DNA of 60,547 nt from an uncultured Anaerovibrio sp. (GCA_934196075.1 CAKPVW010000008.1:1-60547); one strand, 5' to 3'; numbered from the stretch's first letter, positions 6,777 to 16,480 are shown. The notes: generated by a model not told the origin, from the letters alone. Numbers and translations are program-made.

Positions 6777-7574
6777 ATGAGAAAGGGTTGGAGCTGTGCA
6801 GTTTTGACTGTAATGTGCCTAGGGGTAGGTTCAATGCATGGGGCTGCCATGGCGGCAGAGCCGTCTTCTGCCGAAGCTGCCAAGACTTCGGTGGAGCTTC
6901 GCTGGTGGAACCCTACAGTACGTGGTTCTGTAGGGGGAGACAATTACCTCAGTGAACGTACCAATGAGCATAAATTGGATTTTGAGCAGGATTTGGGCAC
7001 TGACAGCATGAATGCTCCAGAGATTCGAGTGTCTCATGGACCTTGGTCCATTGACTACATCCGTTTTGGCAGTGATGTAAAAGATTACGATTTACCAGCA
7101 CCGGTTTGGCACAATAACAAAAAGTACAAAGGTGATTTGGACACTGATATGGATATAGACTATGCAGCGGTAGATTATCGTCATACCATGCAGCAGAATG
7201 ATCAGGCCGAATATTATTGGACTGCTGGGGCACGTTATGTACGTGTGGCAGCCCATAGCACAGGCATTAATGCTTATAATGAATTGGAAAGTGATTCAGA
7301 TAGTGCTAGTGGTATTTTGCCAGCTGTGGGCATGGGAGCTACATGGCAATCACGAACTGCGGCCAAATGGTCAGGCAGTATGAGTGTCAGCGGTATGCCT
7401 TTGGGTGGTCATGGACATATTTGGGACTGTGAGGCCAGCTTTAGCTACAAGCCTGACCAAAATTGGCAGGTATCGGCTGGTTATCGCCTGTTGGACATGA
7501 GGTTAAGCAGGGATGACAAAACGGTGAACTTTCAGGCCAATGGGCCATTTTTGGGAGTAAGCTGTTCTTTTTAA
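6777..7574 (+). CDS. Outer-membrane beta-barrel protein
   Basis: A 265-residue protein with a clear signal peptide (AVLTVMCLGVGSMHGAAMAA/EP). Alternating hydrophobic/polar strands end in a terminal Phe (GVSCSF), the usual outer-membrane insertion signature. Several strands are evident in the second half (SASGILPAVGMGATWQ, WQVSAGYRLLDMRLS). No specific family is recognised; it is similar in style to small porin or Omp-like proteins. A run of eight G residues lies in the ribosome-site region just before the ATG. It is followed 35 bp later by an autotransporter, and both are probably controlled by the divergent XRE repressor. Confidence 0.8.
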   Translation: MRKGWSCAVLTVMCLGVGSMHGAAMAAEPSSAEAAKTSVELRWWNPTVRGSVGGDNYLSERTNEHKLDFEQDLGTDSMNAPEIRVSHGPWSIDYIRFGSDVKDYDLPAPVWHNNKKYKGDLDTDMDIDYAAVDYRHTMQQNDQAEYYWTAGARYVRVAAHSTGINAYNELESDSDSASGILPAVGMGATWQSRTAAKWSGSMSVSGMPLGGHGHIWDCEASFSYKPDQNWQVSAGYRLLDMRLSRDDKTVNFQANGPFLGVSCSF

Positions 7575-7609
7575 CAACATAAATAACATAATAGAAAGGA
7601 TTCTTAGTT

Positions 7610-10600
7610 ATGAAAAAAATTCGTAAAAACCCTAACAAGAAATTGGCGCTTATGATAGGTGCCGCATTAAGCGTAGGTGTAGCATTTGGTGCCATGCCTT
7701 ATGATGCAGCAGAGGCTGCTTCCTATACTATTAGTCAGGATAGCAGTAAAAACTATGTATTGCAGGACGAACAAGGCAAAGAATTGTCTAAAGACGGCTA
7801 TGTTAATTTTTTTGCTGCTGGTAGTGAGTTCAATAAAGTATTGGCAGAAGGCAATAATACTATAACTATTAATGATGCAAATACGGCTACTTCCTTGTCT
7901 GGAAATGACTTTATTTTAGGTCCTAATACTGTTCTTAATGTTAAAGGTTCCAGCAGTAATGCTACAGTAACCGCCGGAGCTACAGCTTCAAATGTTTCTG
8001 TCAATGGCACTGCAATTAGCGGTGACAATGTAAATCTGGGCTCAGTTGATTTGAATATCAAGGGTGGTCAGACAGCTGTTATTAATGTAACTGGTAAGGT
8101 AGACAGTATCAAGGTAAATGCTGCTGCAAACCAGGCTGCTGATGTAGTATTTAAGAAAGATGTGACCGTTGGTACTCTGTCCGTAGCTGAGAACGCAAAG
8201 CTTAGTGTAGATAGCGGCAAGGTAACAGCTGATAAATTGGAATTGGCTAAAGGCGCAATTGTAGAAACCGGAACTTCTATTGCCGTTAAGGAAATTGTAG
8301 TTGATGCCAGTGATGCAAACGCAGTGAAAGCTGTTAGCAATTTGAAGCTTTCCAGTGCTGATGGTGCAAGCATTAAGGTAACAGTTAATAATGCCGATAA
8401 TGCAACTACCGGTGGCTCTGTTGCTGATATCCAGAAAGCTGTAAGTAATGCAGCAAGTGGTAGCGGCGTCAAGATTGAGACTGTAGCTGCTATTGATGTT
8501 AAGCAGGATGTTGCTAGCGGTACTTATACCGTGGGCAACAAAACTGGCGTGAAGGCCGCTGATTTGTCCCAGAGCATTGCTGATGCCTATAAGAATGGTG
8601 CAACCCAGATAACCTTGGACAAGGCTGCTGCTCAGACAATTAGCAATGAAAAGGGCGGTGTAAAGGTACCAGCAGGCAAGACCATGGTGGTACAGGATGG
8701 CAATGCTACTGTATCTGCTACTCCAACTAACGATGCAACTTTGCAGGTTAATGGTACAACCATTGAAGCTGACAAGGGTACTGCTTTTGAGAACATCACT
8801 GTAGATGCTGGCAACAAAAAGATTGTTAACAAAATTGAAGGTGCAACTGTTAAGAACGTTACCGTAAAGAGCGGTGTTCTGCAAACTGAGACCGTAACCG
8901 CTACAAATTTGAATGTTGCAGGGGGTACTGTTACAGCAGGAACCGGTACAATTATGGCTACTGATGTAAAGCTCACTGGCGGTGAATTGGTAGCAGCTTC
9001 TCTGCAGGCTAAAACTGTAGATATTGGCATGGGGGCAACTTCTAATGTTACTAATATCGAAGCTACTCAGAATGTGAATGTTAGCGGTAGTGTTATAGGT
9101 AATATCACTGCTCCTGAAGTAAGTGTCCGGGGTGGAGCTGGCTTTGCTGCAAATTCAACTATTAAGGCTGATACAATTACTGTAGACAATTTAGATGATT
9201 TGGGGGCTGCTCAGCTTGCACCTAGATCTGATAAATTGACGATTCAGTCTTGTAACGATTTAGATGCAACTGAGTTGGCCAAGAAGCTGCCAACGGGATT
9301 CGTTGCTACTTTAGTGAATACTACTGCTAATACGACAACTACCATTACTGGCACTGGCGGCAGCACTCCTAGCGTGGAGCCAACTGATCCTGACAAGGCC
9401 AAGGCCGAAGTTCAGAAAACCTTGGCTAAGGTAAAGGAAGATACTAAGGCTTTGGATCTTCCTATCTACAATGAGAGTCAGATAAAGGCTATCCAGGAAG
9501 CTAATCCATTTGACAATAAGACAGCTTTGCCTAATGCAACCGAGATTGCCAAAATGGCCAATGTTTCTGATGCCAAGCTGACTGCTTTAGAGGGAATTAA
9601 GTCTGATTTGACAAATGCTAAGCAAACCCTGTTGAATGCTGGCGTTACCTCTGGTGAGGAATGGGATCAGGTAGAAGCTGGTCTGGCTGGATTTGATAGC
9701 CTTGAAATTAGCAAGAAGGGCTTTGCAACTATGGCATCTCAGGTTACCTCTGCTGTGCAGTATGCAGGTAAGACCGCAGCTGCTCCTGGTGCAACCTCTG
9801 CCCGTGCTGCTGCTGTAATCAACGATGTAATGACCAGCAATGTTACCACCCGTACTACTGAACTGCGTGGTTTGGCATCTGCTGTGGATGAGGGCAGACC
9901 TGCACCAGATAACGTATGGTTCCAGTACAAGCATACCAATATGGATGTTAAGAATGGCGATGTTTATGACAAGTCCACCGTCAACACCAACAACTTCCAG
10001 TTAGGTTATGATGCCAAGGTTGGCCCTAATGATTATCTGGGTGCTTATATCGGCACTACTACTGGTAATGCTGACTTCCGTGGTCCTGCTGCTGATGGCA
10101 GAGTGGATATTGAGAATTCCTATGACTTTGGTGTATATGGCACTCATATGCTCCCTGCTGACCAGTACATTGACTATATGATCCACACTGGCAAGTTTGA
10201 CAGCAAGTACAATGGCGAGAAGTGGGGCACAACTGATACCGGCCTGATGGTAGGTTATGGCGTGAAGATTACTCAGGATGATCGCCTGACTTGGAACCCA
10301 TATATCCAGCTGGCTTATGACAAGGTAGGCGTTGACAGCTACATGGCTGGCCTGAACCGCATTGACAGCGATGATTCCGATAACTGGACTGCTAAGCTGG
10401 GTGTAAATCTCCTGGACAAGAGCGGTTTCTATGGCGGATTGGCTTATAGCCGCGGCCTGTCTGGCAGCTATAATGCTTATATCAATGGTGTACCTATGCC
10501 AACTCAGGATAATAATGCCAATGTTATCTATCTGAGCATGGGCTATCGTGCCAACATGGCAAGCAATGTATTCCTTGATCTGAGCATGGAAAAGACCTTT

Positions 10601-10651
10601 GCTGATTATCAGGGCTGGTCTGCAGCTGGTAAGATTAATTTCTACTTCTGA
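7610..10651 (+). CDS. Autotransporter (type V secretion) adhesin-like protein
   Basis: A 1013-residue protein with four parts. First is a long-type signal peptide (ALMIGAALSVGVAFGAMPYDAAEA). Next, a repetitive Val/Thr/Asn/Ala-rich passenger at about residues 40-590 is compatible with a beta-helix. A helical linker follows at about 600-740. The last 270 residues form an autotransporter barrel, with strands such as NNFQLGYDAKVGPNDYLGAY and ending in AAGKINFYF. The passenger has no recognisable catalytic motif, so surface adhesion is only a guess. AAAGGA precedes the ATG. It is second gene in an operon with the barrel protein and is closed by a terminator at 10688. Confidence 0.88.
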   Translation: MKKIRKNPNKKLALMIGAALSVGVAFGAMPYDAAEAASYTISQDSSKNYVLQDEQGKELSKDGYVNFFAAGSEFNKVLAEGNNTITINDANTATSLSGNDFILGPNTVLNVKGSSSNATVTAGATASNVSVNGTAISGDNVNLGSVDLNIKGGQTAVINVTGKVDSIKVNAAANQAADVVFKKDVTVGTLSVAENAKLSVDSGKVTADKLELAKGAIVETGTSIAVKEIVVDASDANAVKAVSNLKLSSADGASIKVTVNNADNATTGGSVADIQKAVSNAASGSGVKIETVAAIDVKQDVASGTYTVGNKTGVKAADLSQSIADAYKNGATQITLDKAAAQTISNEKGGVKVPAGKTMVVQDGNATVSATPTNDATLQVNGTTIEADKGTAFENITVDAGNKKIVNKIEGATVKNVTVKSGVLQTETVTATNLNVAGGTVTAGTGTIMATDVKLTGGELVAASLQAKTVDIGMGATSNVTNIEATQNVNVSGSVIGNITAPEVSVRGGAGFAANSTIKADTITVDNLDDLGAAQLAPRSDKLTIQSCNDLDATELAKKLPTGFVATLVNTTANTTTTITGTGGSTPSVEPTDPDKAKAEVQKTLAKVKEDTKALDLPIYNESQIKAIQEANPFDNKTALPNATEIAKMANVSDAKLTALEGIKSDLTNAKQTLLNAGVTSGEEWDQVEAGLAGFDSLEISKKGFATMASQVTSAVQYAGKTAAAPGATSARAAAVINDVMTSNVTTRTTELRGLASAVDEGRPAPDNVWFQYKHTNMDVKNGDVYDKSTVNTNNFQLGYDAKVGPNDYLGAYIGTTTGNADFRGPAADGRVDIENSYDFGVYGTHMLPADQYIDYMIHTGKFDSKYNGEKWGTTDTGLMVGYGVKITQDDRLTWNPYIQLAYDKVGVDSYMAGLNRIDSDDSDNWTAKLGVNLLDKSGFYGGLAYSRGLSGSYNAYINGVPMPTQDNNANVIYLSMGYRANMASNVFLDLSMEKTFADYQGWSAAGKINFYF

Positions 10652-10687
10652 TAAATATCTACCTAACTTAACAATAACGCAAGGAGT

Positions 10688-10715
10688 CGTCCCTGAATTT
10701 CAGGGACGGCTTTTT
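10688..10715 (+). terminator. Terminator of the autotransporter operon
   Basis: CGTCCCTGAA and TTCAGGGACG form a perfect 10-bp stem followed by GCTTTTTG. Confidence 0.9.
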
Positions 10716-10720
10716 GCTGT

Positions 10721-10762
10721 AATGAAAAAATCATTTTCTTTGAATAATGTATGGGTTATAAT
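10721..10762 (+). repeat. Dispersed repeat fragment with promoter (copy 4)
   Basis: AATGAAAAAATCATTTTCTT plus TTTTCT (10734) - 17 bp - TATAAT (10757), the same block as at 5984. Here it points at the M20 peptidase and may serve as its promoter. Confidence 0.6.
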
Positions 10763-10836
10763 ATTTGGTTGTAAAGAGAAAACAATTTTTATGGTTCATG
10801 CTAACGGGTGCTAAGGCTCTGGATTTATTCGACTAA

Positions 10837-10867
10837 ATTCAGTGGGAGTCTAAAGCTCCCACTGAAT
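10837..10867 (+). terminator. Hairpin in the leader of the M20 peptidase
   Basis: ATTCAGTGGGAG pairs perfectly with CTCCCACTGAAT around a 7-nt loop. The following sequence (AAGTCTCATTTT) is only weakly T-rich, so this may be an attenuator or protein-binding leader structure and not a terminator. It lies 30 bp upstream of the start codon. Confidence 0.45.
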
Positions 10868-10896
10868 AAGTCTCATTTTACACGGGAGTGATATTG

Positions 10897-12006
10897 ATGT
10901 TAGAGGTGCAGGAGGAAAAGGTAAAAAGTCAGCTGCAGCAGGAGTTTCTGGAGCTGGTGGCGATAGATTCCCCTAGTTGGGGAGAGGCTGACATGGCGGT
11001 GGTGATAAAAGGGAAGCTGGAGGCTCTAGGCTTTCAGGTAGTAGAGGACAGGGTGCATAATCTATATGGTTATCTGCCGGGACAGCTGGACAGGGAGCCG
11101 GTGCTGTTTTCCGCCCATATGGACACAGTGGAGCCAGCCAAGGGCAAGGAAGCTATCTGTGAAGCTGATGGTACAATTCGTTCTGCTGGTCAGGCTGTTT
11201 TGGGGGCAGATTGCCTAGCTGGTCTGGTGGAGATATTGCAGGGAATCCGCTTGGTACAGCAATCTGGGAAGGCCCATAGACCGGTGGAGGTGCTGATATC
11301 GGCAGCAGAGGAGATTTATTGTCAGGGAGCCAGCCTTTTTGATTTTAGTCAAATCCAGGCCAAGGATTCCTATGTGCTGGATTTGACTGGGCCAGTAGGC
11401 AGTGGGGCTAGACGGGCACCTACCCTAGTGTCATTTACCGGTACAGTTAAGGGCAGGGCCGCTCATTCCGGCATGGAGCCGGAGAAGGGTATTAACGCTA
11501 TTGCCATTATGGCCAAGGTGTTGTCCCGTCTGCCTCAGGGCCATTTGGACGAGGAAACTACCTGCAATGTAGGCTTGATTCAGGGAGGCCAGATGATAAA
11601 TATTGTGCCGGATTCCTGTACCATTCAGGGAGAGGTGCGAGGCTACAATCATCAGAAGGTTATGTCTGTGGTGGAGGATATTGGCAGGTTATTAACCCAG
11701 CAGGCCAGCAGTCATGGTGCCCAGGATAGCTTTGGCTACAAGATTCATATTCATAGCTATGCTACAGAGGTGGAGTCCACAGTGGTGCAACGCTTTCAGC
11801 AGGCCTGTCAGCAGCTGGGACTAGCCGGAGAGCTGACGGAAACCTTTGGGGGCAGTGATCAGAATCCTCTTTCCCAGCATGGGATTCAGGGCATTGTGCT
11901 GTCCAATGGCATGTACAAGATGCATACCACCAGTGAATATACCACCCTAGAGGATTTGTGGCAGGGCAGTAGATTGGTGGCGGCCTTAATCCTGTCTCCG
12001 GTGTGA
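10897..12006 (+). CDS. M20-family metallopeptidase (PepT-like)
   Basis: A 369-residue cytosolic zinc peptidase. The start at 10897 is chosen because GGGAG lies 7 bp upstream of that ATG; an in-frame GTG at 10888 is too close to it. Motifs are SAHMDTV (first metal His and Asp), GAD of LGADCLAG, and SAAEE (catalytic Glu pair). C-terminal HTTSEYTTLEDL carries the last metal-binding His region, and the middle lid domain is present (FTGTVKGRAAHSGMEPEKG). The usual GADDKAG is altered to GADCLAG, keeping the metal-binding Asp. It is likely a tripeptidase-like aminopeptidase; the exact substrate is uncertain. Confidence 0.85.
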   Translation: MLEVQEEKVKSQLQQEFLELVAIDSPSWGEADMAVVIKGKLEALGFQVVEDRVHNLYGYLPGQLDREPVLFSAHMDTVEPAKGKEAICEADGTIRSAGQAVLGADCLAGLVEILQGIRLVQQSGKAHRPVEVLISAAEEIYCQGASLFDFSQIQAKDSYVLDLTGPVGSGARRAPTLVSFTGTVKGRAAHSGMEPEKGINAIAIMAKVLSRLPQGHLDEETTCNVGLIQGGQMINIVPDSCTIQGEVRGYNHQKVMSVVEDIGRLLTQQASSHGAQDSFGYKIHIHSYATEVESTVVQRFQQACQQLGLAGELTETFGGSDQNPLSQHGIQGIVLSNGMYKMHTTSEYTTLEDLWQGSRLVAALILSPV

Positions 12007-12034
12007 TGGCTTAGCCCTAGGTGATTCACCTTAG

Positions 12035-12040
12035 TATAAT
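12035..12040 (+). promoter_or_regulatory. Possible -10 element before the C39-like gene
   Basis: TATAAT lies 66 bp upstream of the start at 12106, with TTAGCC 18 bp further upstream as a weak -35. Confidence 0.3.
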
Positions 12041-12105
12041 TATGTGTACATTGTCTGGTGCTTATATCTGCGGTATGGGCAGTGATTTCAAAACGAGGTA
12101 GTATA

Positions 12106-12732
12106 ATGGCAAAAAATCCCCTACATTATCAATTAAGTGAATACGATTGCGGTCCTACAGCCATGTTGGATGCAATCAGTTATTTGTTTCCTAGAGAGGA
12201 AATCCCCCCGGAAATTATCCGTAATGTTATGCTGTACTGTTTGGACTGCTATAATATGGAAGGAAGGCCGGGGAAAAGCGGCACCTCTCATATGGCCATG
12301 ATGTTTCTCAGCAATTGGCTGAATCAATTTAGCCGTATGGGCCAGCTGGCCATTAAGGCTGAATATATTGCTCAGAATCAGGTATCTATTGGCAGGGATG
12401 GCCGTGTGGATGATATTCTGAACCGAGGCGGGGCGGTGGTTATCAGGCTGTGGCTGGATGAATGGCACTATGTGATGCTGAATGGACTCAAGGATGGCAT
12501 GGTGTATATGTTTGATCCCTATTATGGAGACAAGGCTTATGAGGATTATCCCCAGGTGCAGGTGGTGCTGGATAAGCCCTTTGCCTATAACCGCATTGTG
12601 CCAGTGGAAATGTTTAATACAGAGGAATTATCCCTCTATGGTTTGGGGCCGGTGGATCAGAGGGAGGCTGTGCTGTTAGGCAATGAAAATACCCTGCTGA
12701 CAGCGGAAAAGACCATTGAATATTTTATCTAA
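12106..12732 (+). CDS. C39-like papain-fold peptidase domain protein
   Basis: A 208-residue protein opening with HYQLSEYDCGPTAM, which matches the Gln-x5-Cys-Gly active-site arrangement of bacteriocin-processing C39-type peptidases (Gln9, Cys15). HYVMLNG (His near 121) and FDPYYGD (Asp near 136) complete a plausible triad. The start at 12106 is preferred for its GAGG ribosome site. No transporter or peptide gene lies beside it, so a role in cleaving double-glycine leaders is not supported; a stand-alone cysteine peptidase or amidase is possible. It lacks a signal peptide. Confidence 0.65.
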   Translation: MAKNPLHYQLSEYDCGPTAMLDAISYLFPREEIPPEIIRNVMLYCLDCYNMEGRPGKSGTSHMAMMFLSNWLNQFSRMGQLAIKAEYIAQNQVSIGRDGRVDDILNRGGAVVIRLWLDEWHYVMLNGLKDGMVYMFDPYYGDKAYEDYPQVQVVLDKPFAYNRIVPVEMFNTEELSLYGLGPVDQREAVLLGNENTLLTAEKTIEYFI

Positions 12733-12780
12733 AAAGCTGTACAGCCTTTGCCTTTAGGCTGGTGAGTATCAAATAGATGG

Positions 12781-12830
12781 CAAAAAAAGAATCTCCCAAA
12801 TGCGTTGCTGCATCTAAGGAGATTCTTTCT
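12781..12830 (-). terminator. Terminator of the fru operon
   Basis: Read on the minus strand, AGAATCTCC (12826-12818) pairs with GGAGATTCT (12796-12788) and is followed by seven T residues. It may also stop rightward transcription from the C39-like gene. Confidence 0.85.
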
Positions 12831-12865
12831 TGTATAGGAATAATTGGAATTATGGAAGGGCTAAA

Positions 12866-14755
12866 TTATTTGTTCACTGGCTTTTTCAGCACACCCAGAA
12901 TGAGGCAGCCAACTACAGAGCCAACGGCGATAGCTGCCAGATACATCAGCGGATTGCCAATGGTAGGTACTACGAAGATACCGCCATGAGGTGCTCTCAG
13001 AGTGCAGTCAAAGGCCATGGACAGGGCACCAGCTACGGCAGAGCCTGCCACCATGGAAGGGATTACTCTGATAGGATCTGCGGCGGCAAATGGAATTGCA
13101 CCCTCAGAAATGAAGGACAGGCCCATAATAAAGGTGGTGATACCGGATTTGCGCTCGCTTTCCGTAAAGCGGTTGCCAAAGAACATGGTGCAGAGAGCAA
13201 TGGCGATTGGAGGTACCATACCGCCAGCCATAACAGCTGCCATAACACCGAACTCACCGCCAGCCAGCAGGCCGGTACCGGTTACATAGGCTGCCTTGTT
13301 GACAGGGCCGCCCATATCTACAGACATCATACCGCCCATAATCAGGCCAACCATAACACGGGAGCTGGTATCCATACCCTTCAGGGTATCGATCATCCAC
13401 TCGTTAATGCCGGCTACAGGAGGAGTAATAATAAACTGCATCAGAAGGCCCATGAGGAAGATACCTAATACTGGATAAATAAGTACAGGCTTGATACCTT
13501 CCAAGGAAGCTGGCAGACAGCTAAAGATCTTGCGCAGGAGAATAACGATATAACCACCGGCAAAACCAGCCAGCAGGGCACCTAAGAAGCCGGAGCCGCC
13601 AGAGGCTGCCATAGCACCGCCTACAAAGCCTACAGCCAGACCTGGACGGTCAGAGATACTCATGGCAATAAAGCCGGACAGGATTGGCAGCATAAAGCCG
13701 AAGGAGGCACCGCCTACATCCTTGAAGAACTTGGCCAATGGAGTATTGGAGCCGAAGTTGCCAGGGTTGGCTGGATCAAAGGTATCAAAGAGGAAGGCCA
13801 GAGCGATAAGAATACCACCGCCAATAACGAAGGGCAGCATATGAGATACACCATTCATCAGATGCTTGTAAATCTGACGGCCAATGCTCTCACCATCTCC
13901 CTCCTCGGTGGTGGAGGCTGCTCCGCCGCCAGCATGGTGGTAGATAGGAGCCTGACCACTGAGGGCCTTGTCCAAAAGCTCATCGGCCTTGTTGATGCCG
14001 TTGGCAACCTTGGTTTTGATCACAGGCTTGCCATTAAAGCGAGCCATTTCTACATTTTTGTCTGCTGCAATAATGATACATTCAGCTTCCTGAATTTCCT
14101 GCTGAGTCAGCACATTTTTGGCACCGCCGGAGCCGTTGGTTTCTACCTTAATCCAGATACCACGCTTCTTGGCGTGCTGTTCCAAAGATTCGGCAGCCAT
14201 AAAGGTATGGGCAATGCCGGTAGGGCAGGCAGTTACCGCCAGAATCTTGCGGGTGCTATCTGCCTCTGGGGCTGCAGGAGCAGAGGTATTGATGGCTTCC
14301 CCTTTTTCCTTGGCATCAATGAGAGCAAAGAATTCATCTACGGTTTTGGCATCTACCAGGGCATTGGCAAAGTCTGGATCCATCAGCATGGTAGCCAGCT
14401 TGCTGAGAAGCTCCAAATGAGTGTCATTGGAGTTGGCAGGTGCAGCAATCAGGAAAAACAGACGGGATGGCAGTCCATCCATGGAATCAAAATCAGTACC
14501 CTCTGGTACAGTTATAGCAGCCAAGCCAGCTGCCTTAACACCGGCGCTTTTGGCATGAGGTGTGGCAATGCCGTCCCCCAGGCCAGTGGTGCCGGATTCC
14601 TCACGAGCTAATACATCTTTGAGATACTGCTCCTTGTTGGAAATCTTGCCTGACCTGTCCATCAAATCAACCAACTGGCTGATGATTTCACTTTTACTAG
14701 CAGGAGCAGCCTTCAGCTGAACGCTCTCTCTGCTTAACAAATCCCTAATACGCAT
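12866..14755 (-). CDS. fruA: PTS fructose transporter subunit IIABC
   Basis: A 629-residue phosphotransferase permease that imports fructose as fructose 1-phosphate. An IIA domain occupies residues 1-150, with the phospho-His in GIATPHAKS at about 67. The IIB domain (about 168-270) carries the phospho-Cys in AVTACPTGIAHT at about 177. A IIC membrane domain (about 300-629) contains the family signature GFVGGAMAASGGSGFLGAL. The start at 14755 (MRIRDLLSRE) is chosen by its AAGGAAG ribosome site; the frame is open 28 codons further upstream, overlapping fruK. It is the last gene of fruR-fruK-fruA. Confidence 0.96.
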   Translation of the reverse strand: MRIRDLLSRESVQLKAAPASKSEIISQLVDLMDRSGKISNKEQYLKDVLAREESGTTGLGDGIATPHAKSAGVKAAGLAAITVPEGTDFDSMDGLPSRLFFLIAAPANSNDTHLELLSKLATMLMDPDFANALVDAKTVDEFFALIDAKEKGEAINTSAPAAPEADSTRKILAVTACPTGIAHTFMAAESLEQHAKKRGIWIKVETNGSGGAKNVLTQQEIQEAECIIIAADKNVEMARFNGKPVIKTKVANGINKADELLDKALSGQAPIYHHAGGGAASTTEEGDGESIGRQIYKHLMNGVSHMLPFVIGGGILIALAFLFDTFDPANPGNFGSNTPLAKFFKDVGGASFGFMLPILSGFIAMSISDRPGLAVGFVGGAMAASGGSGFLGALLAGFAGGYIVILLRKIFSCLPASLEGIKPVLIYPVLGIFLMGLLMQFIITPPVAGINEWMIDTLKGMDTSSRVMVGLIMGGMMSVDMGGPVNKAAYVTGTGLLAGGEFGVMAAVMAGGMVPPIAIALCTMFFGNRFTESERKSGITTFIMGLSFISEGAIPFAAADPIRVIPSMVAGSAVAGALSMAFDCTLRAPHGGIFVVPTIGNPLMYLAAIAVGSVVGCLILGVLKKPVNK

Positions 14756-14813
14756 AATTTTCTTCCTTTCTAGATACCGGCTTCCCTCCGGATCTTTAAA
14801 ACATAAACCCCTT

Positions 14814-15719
14814 TTAGTGTATAGTTTTGAGCAGGGCATCTGCCTCGGCTCTAGTGGCCAAATTTTCGGAAAAGGCGGAGGCGGAGCCGGTTGCTACACC
14901 CATGTAGAAGGCTTCCTCCAAGGAGCCTGTTTCCTTGTAACCGCAGATAAATCCTGCCACCATGGAATCTCCGGCGCCTACGGAATTGACCAAGGTTCCC
15001 TTAGGGGCAGCACTTTCGTAAACTGTTCCCTCCTCAGTTAACATAAGAGCACCATCCCCAGCCATGGAAATCAGCACATTGCGGGCACCCATTTCCTGCA
15101 GCTTTTTGGCGTGGGTGATAATTTCGTCCTTGGTCTTGAGAACAACGCCGAACATCTCACCTAATTCATGGTTATTTGGCTTTATTAAAAATGGCTTGTA
15201 AGGCAGCACCTTGAGGAGAAGCTGCTTGGTAGCATCTACCACAATGTTGATGCCACGGCCCTCTAGACGGCTCATAATCCGCTGGTAAATATCATCTGGC
15301 AGGGTATTGGGAATACTGCCAGCCAGAACCAAAGTATCGCCTGCCTGCAGCTTGTCCAGCTTGGCAAAAAGCTCTGCCTGTGCTTCTGGGGTGATTTTGG
15401 GGCCTTGACCGTTGATTTCGGTTTCAGTTTCGGCCTTCACCTTTACATTGATACGGGAGAAGCCCTCAGGCAGTTCCACAAAATCGGTTTGACAGCCAAA
15501 GCCATCCAGCTGGCGAATGATTTCCTGGCCGGTAAAGCCGGCTAAAAAGCCTAGGGCAACGCTGTCGTGGCCCAAATTTTTCAGGACGATGGACACGTTG
15601 ATGCCCTTGCCGCCGCCTAAAACCTGCTCATATTTTACGCGATTGATTTCCCCAGCGGTAAAGCTGTCTAAACGAACAATATAATCCAAGGCTGGATTGA
15701 AGGTTACAGTATAAATCAT
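14814..15719 (-). CDS. fruK: 1-phosphofructokinase
   Basis: A 301-residue PfkB-family kinase that phosphorylates fructose 1-phosphate to fructose 1,6-bisphosphate. The N-terminus MIYTVTFNPALDYIVRLD, the GGGKGINVS substrate loop (about 36-44) and the C-terminal LVNSVGAGDSMVAGF with the catalytic Asp (about 250) are diagnostic. Its ATG overlaps the fruR stop codon (ATGA), so the two are translationally coupled. fruA follows 58 bp later. Confidence 0.96.
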   Translation of the reverse strand: MIYTVTFNPALDYIVRLDSFTAGEINRVKYEQVLGGGKGINVSIVLKNLGHDSVALGFLAGFTGQEIIRQLDGFGCQTDFVELPEGFSRINVKVKAETETEINGQGPKITPEAQAELFAKLDKLQAGDTLVLAGSIPNTLPDDIYQRIMSRLEGRGINIVVDATKQLLLKVLPYKPFLIKPNNHELGEMFGVVLKTKDEIITHAKKLQEMGARNVLISMAGDGALMLTEEGTVYESAAPKGTLVNSVGAGDSMVAGFICGYKETGSLEEAFYMGVATGSASAFSENLATRAEADALLKTIH

Positions 15720-16480
15720 TTTTTTTCACCTGCTTCATAAACATTGGTTAACTTGCTATATTTTGTATCTACTGGCAAATCCGTAATAATATCGGCTTCC
15801 TGAATTTTAGCAAAGGTTACAGGAAAAACTTTTTTGAATTTGGAGCTATCTGCCAAAATAAAAGCTTTCTGACAATGGCGGATGGCTTCGGTTTTCACAT
15901 TGCCTTCACTAAAATCCGGGGTGGAAAAACCTGCTTTGGTGCTGATGCCGTTGGCACCAAAGAACCCCTTGGTAAAATTGTAATTGGCAATACTGCGGAT
16001 GGCCTCAGTGCCAATCACAGCCTGCGTGTTGGCCTTGAGCCTGCCTCCTGGCAGATATACCTTGCAGCCCATGGCTGCCAATCTGGCTGCGTGCTGAATG
16101 CCGTTGGTAACATAGACCACATTGCCGGCGGTATGCCCTAGATAGTCCAGCATCTGATAGGTGGTTGTACCTGCATCCAGATAAATGAAATCATCTGGCC
16201 CTATAAGAGCGGCTGCGTATTTGGCAATGAGAGCCTTTTCTGAACTGTGCAGATCCTGCTTGGTGAGCACATCCTCCTCCATGGTGAGGTAGCTGTTGCC
16301 ATTGGTGATGGTGGCACCGCCGTGCACTTTGCAAAGCTTGCCCATACGATCCAGGGTTATGAGATCCCGGCGGATGGTGGACTCTGAAACATGGAGATTG
16401 TCAGCCAATTGACCGACTGTAGCGGTTTTGTGCTTGTCCAAAGTCTGCAAAATCAAGGCATAACGTTCCTCTGTAAGCAA
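15716..16480 (-). CDS. fruR: DeoR-family regulator of fructose utilisation
   Basis: A 254-residue regulator with an N-terminal DeoR winged helix (VGQLADNLHVSESTIRRDL, about residues 21-39). The C-terminal sugar-phosphate sensor resembles an isomerase fold (YLDAGTTTYQML; GFFGANGISTKAGF), probably sensing fructose 1-phosphate. The start is TTG at 16480, with GGGGAT upstream; no ATG is in frame nearby. It is first gene of the fru operon and probably represses it through the repeated sites at 16567-16598. Confidence 0.92.
   Translation of the reverse strand: MLTEERYALILQTLDKHKTATVGQLADNLHVSESTIRRDLITLDRMGKLCKVHGGATITNGNSYLTMEEDVLTKQDLHSSEKALIAKYAAALIGPDDFIYLDAGTTTYQMLDYLGHTAGNVVYVTNGIQHAARLAAMGCKVYLPGGRLKANTQAVIGTEAIRSIANYNFTKGFFGANGISTKAGFSTPDFSEGNVKTEAIRHCQKAFILADSSKFKKVFPVTFAKIQEADIITDLPVDTKYSKLTNVYEAGEKK

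Noticed and set aside
8042..8884. 280-codon minus-strand frame inside the autotransporter
   Set aside because: A shadow of the repetitive passenger coding sequence. Composition is low-complexity and no start signal is present.
12830..13468. 212-codon plus-strand frame opposite fruA
   Set aside because: Antisense to a clearly identified PTS gene, with His/Asn-rich translation typical of a shadow frame.
13841..14611. 256-codon plus-strand frame opposite the fruA IIA/IIB domains
   Set aside because: No recognisable domain and wholly covered by fruA.
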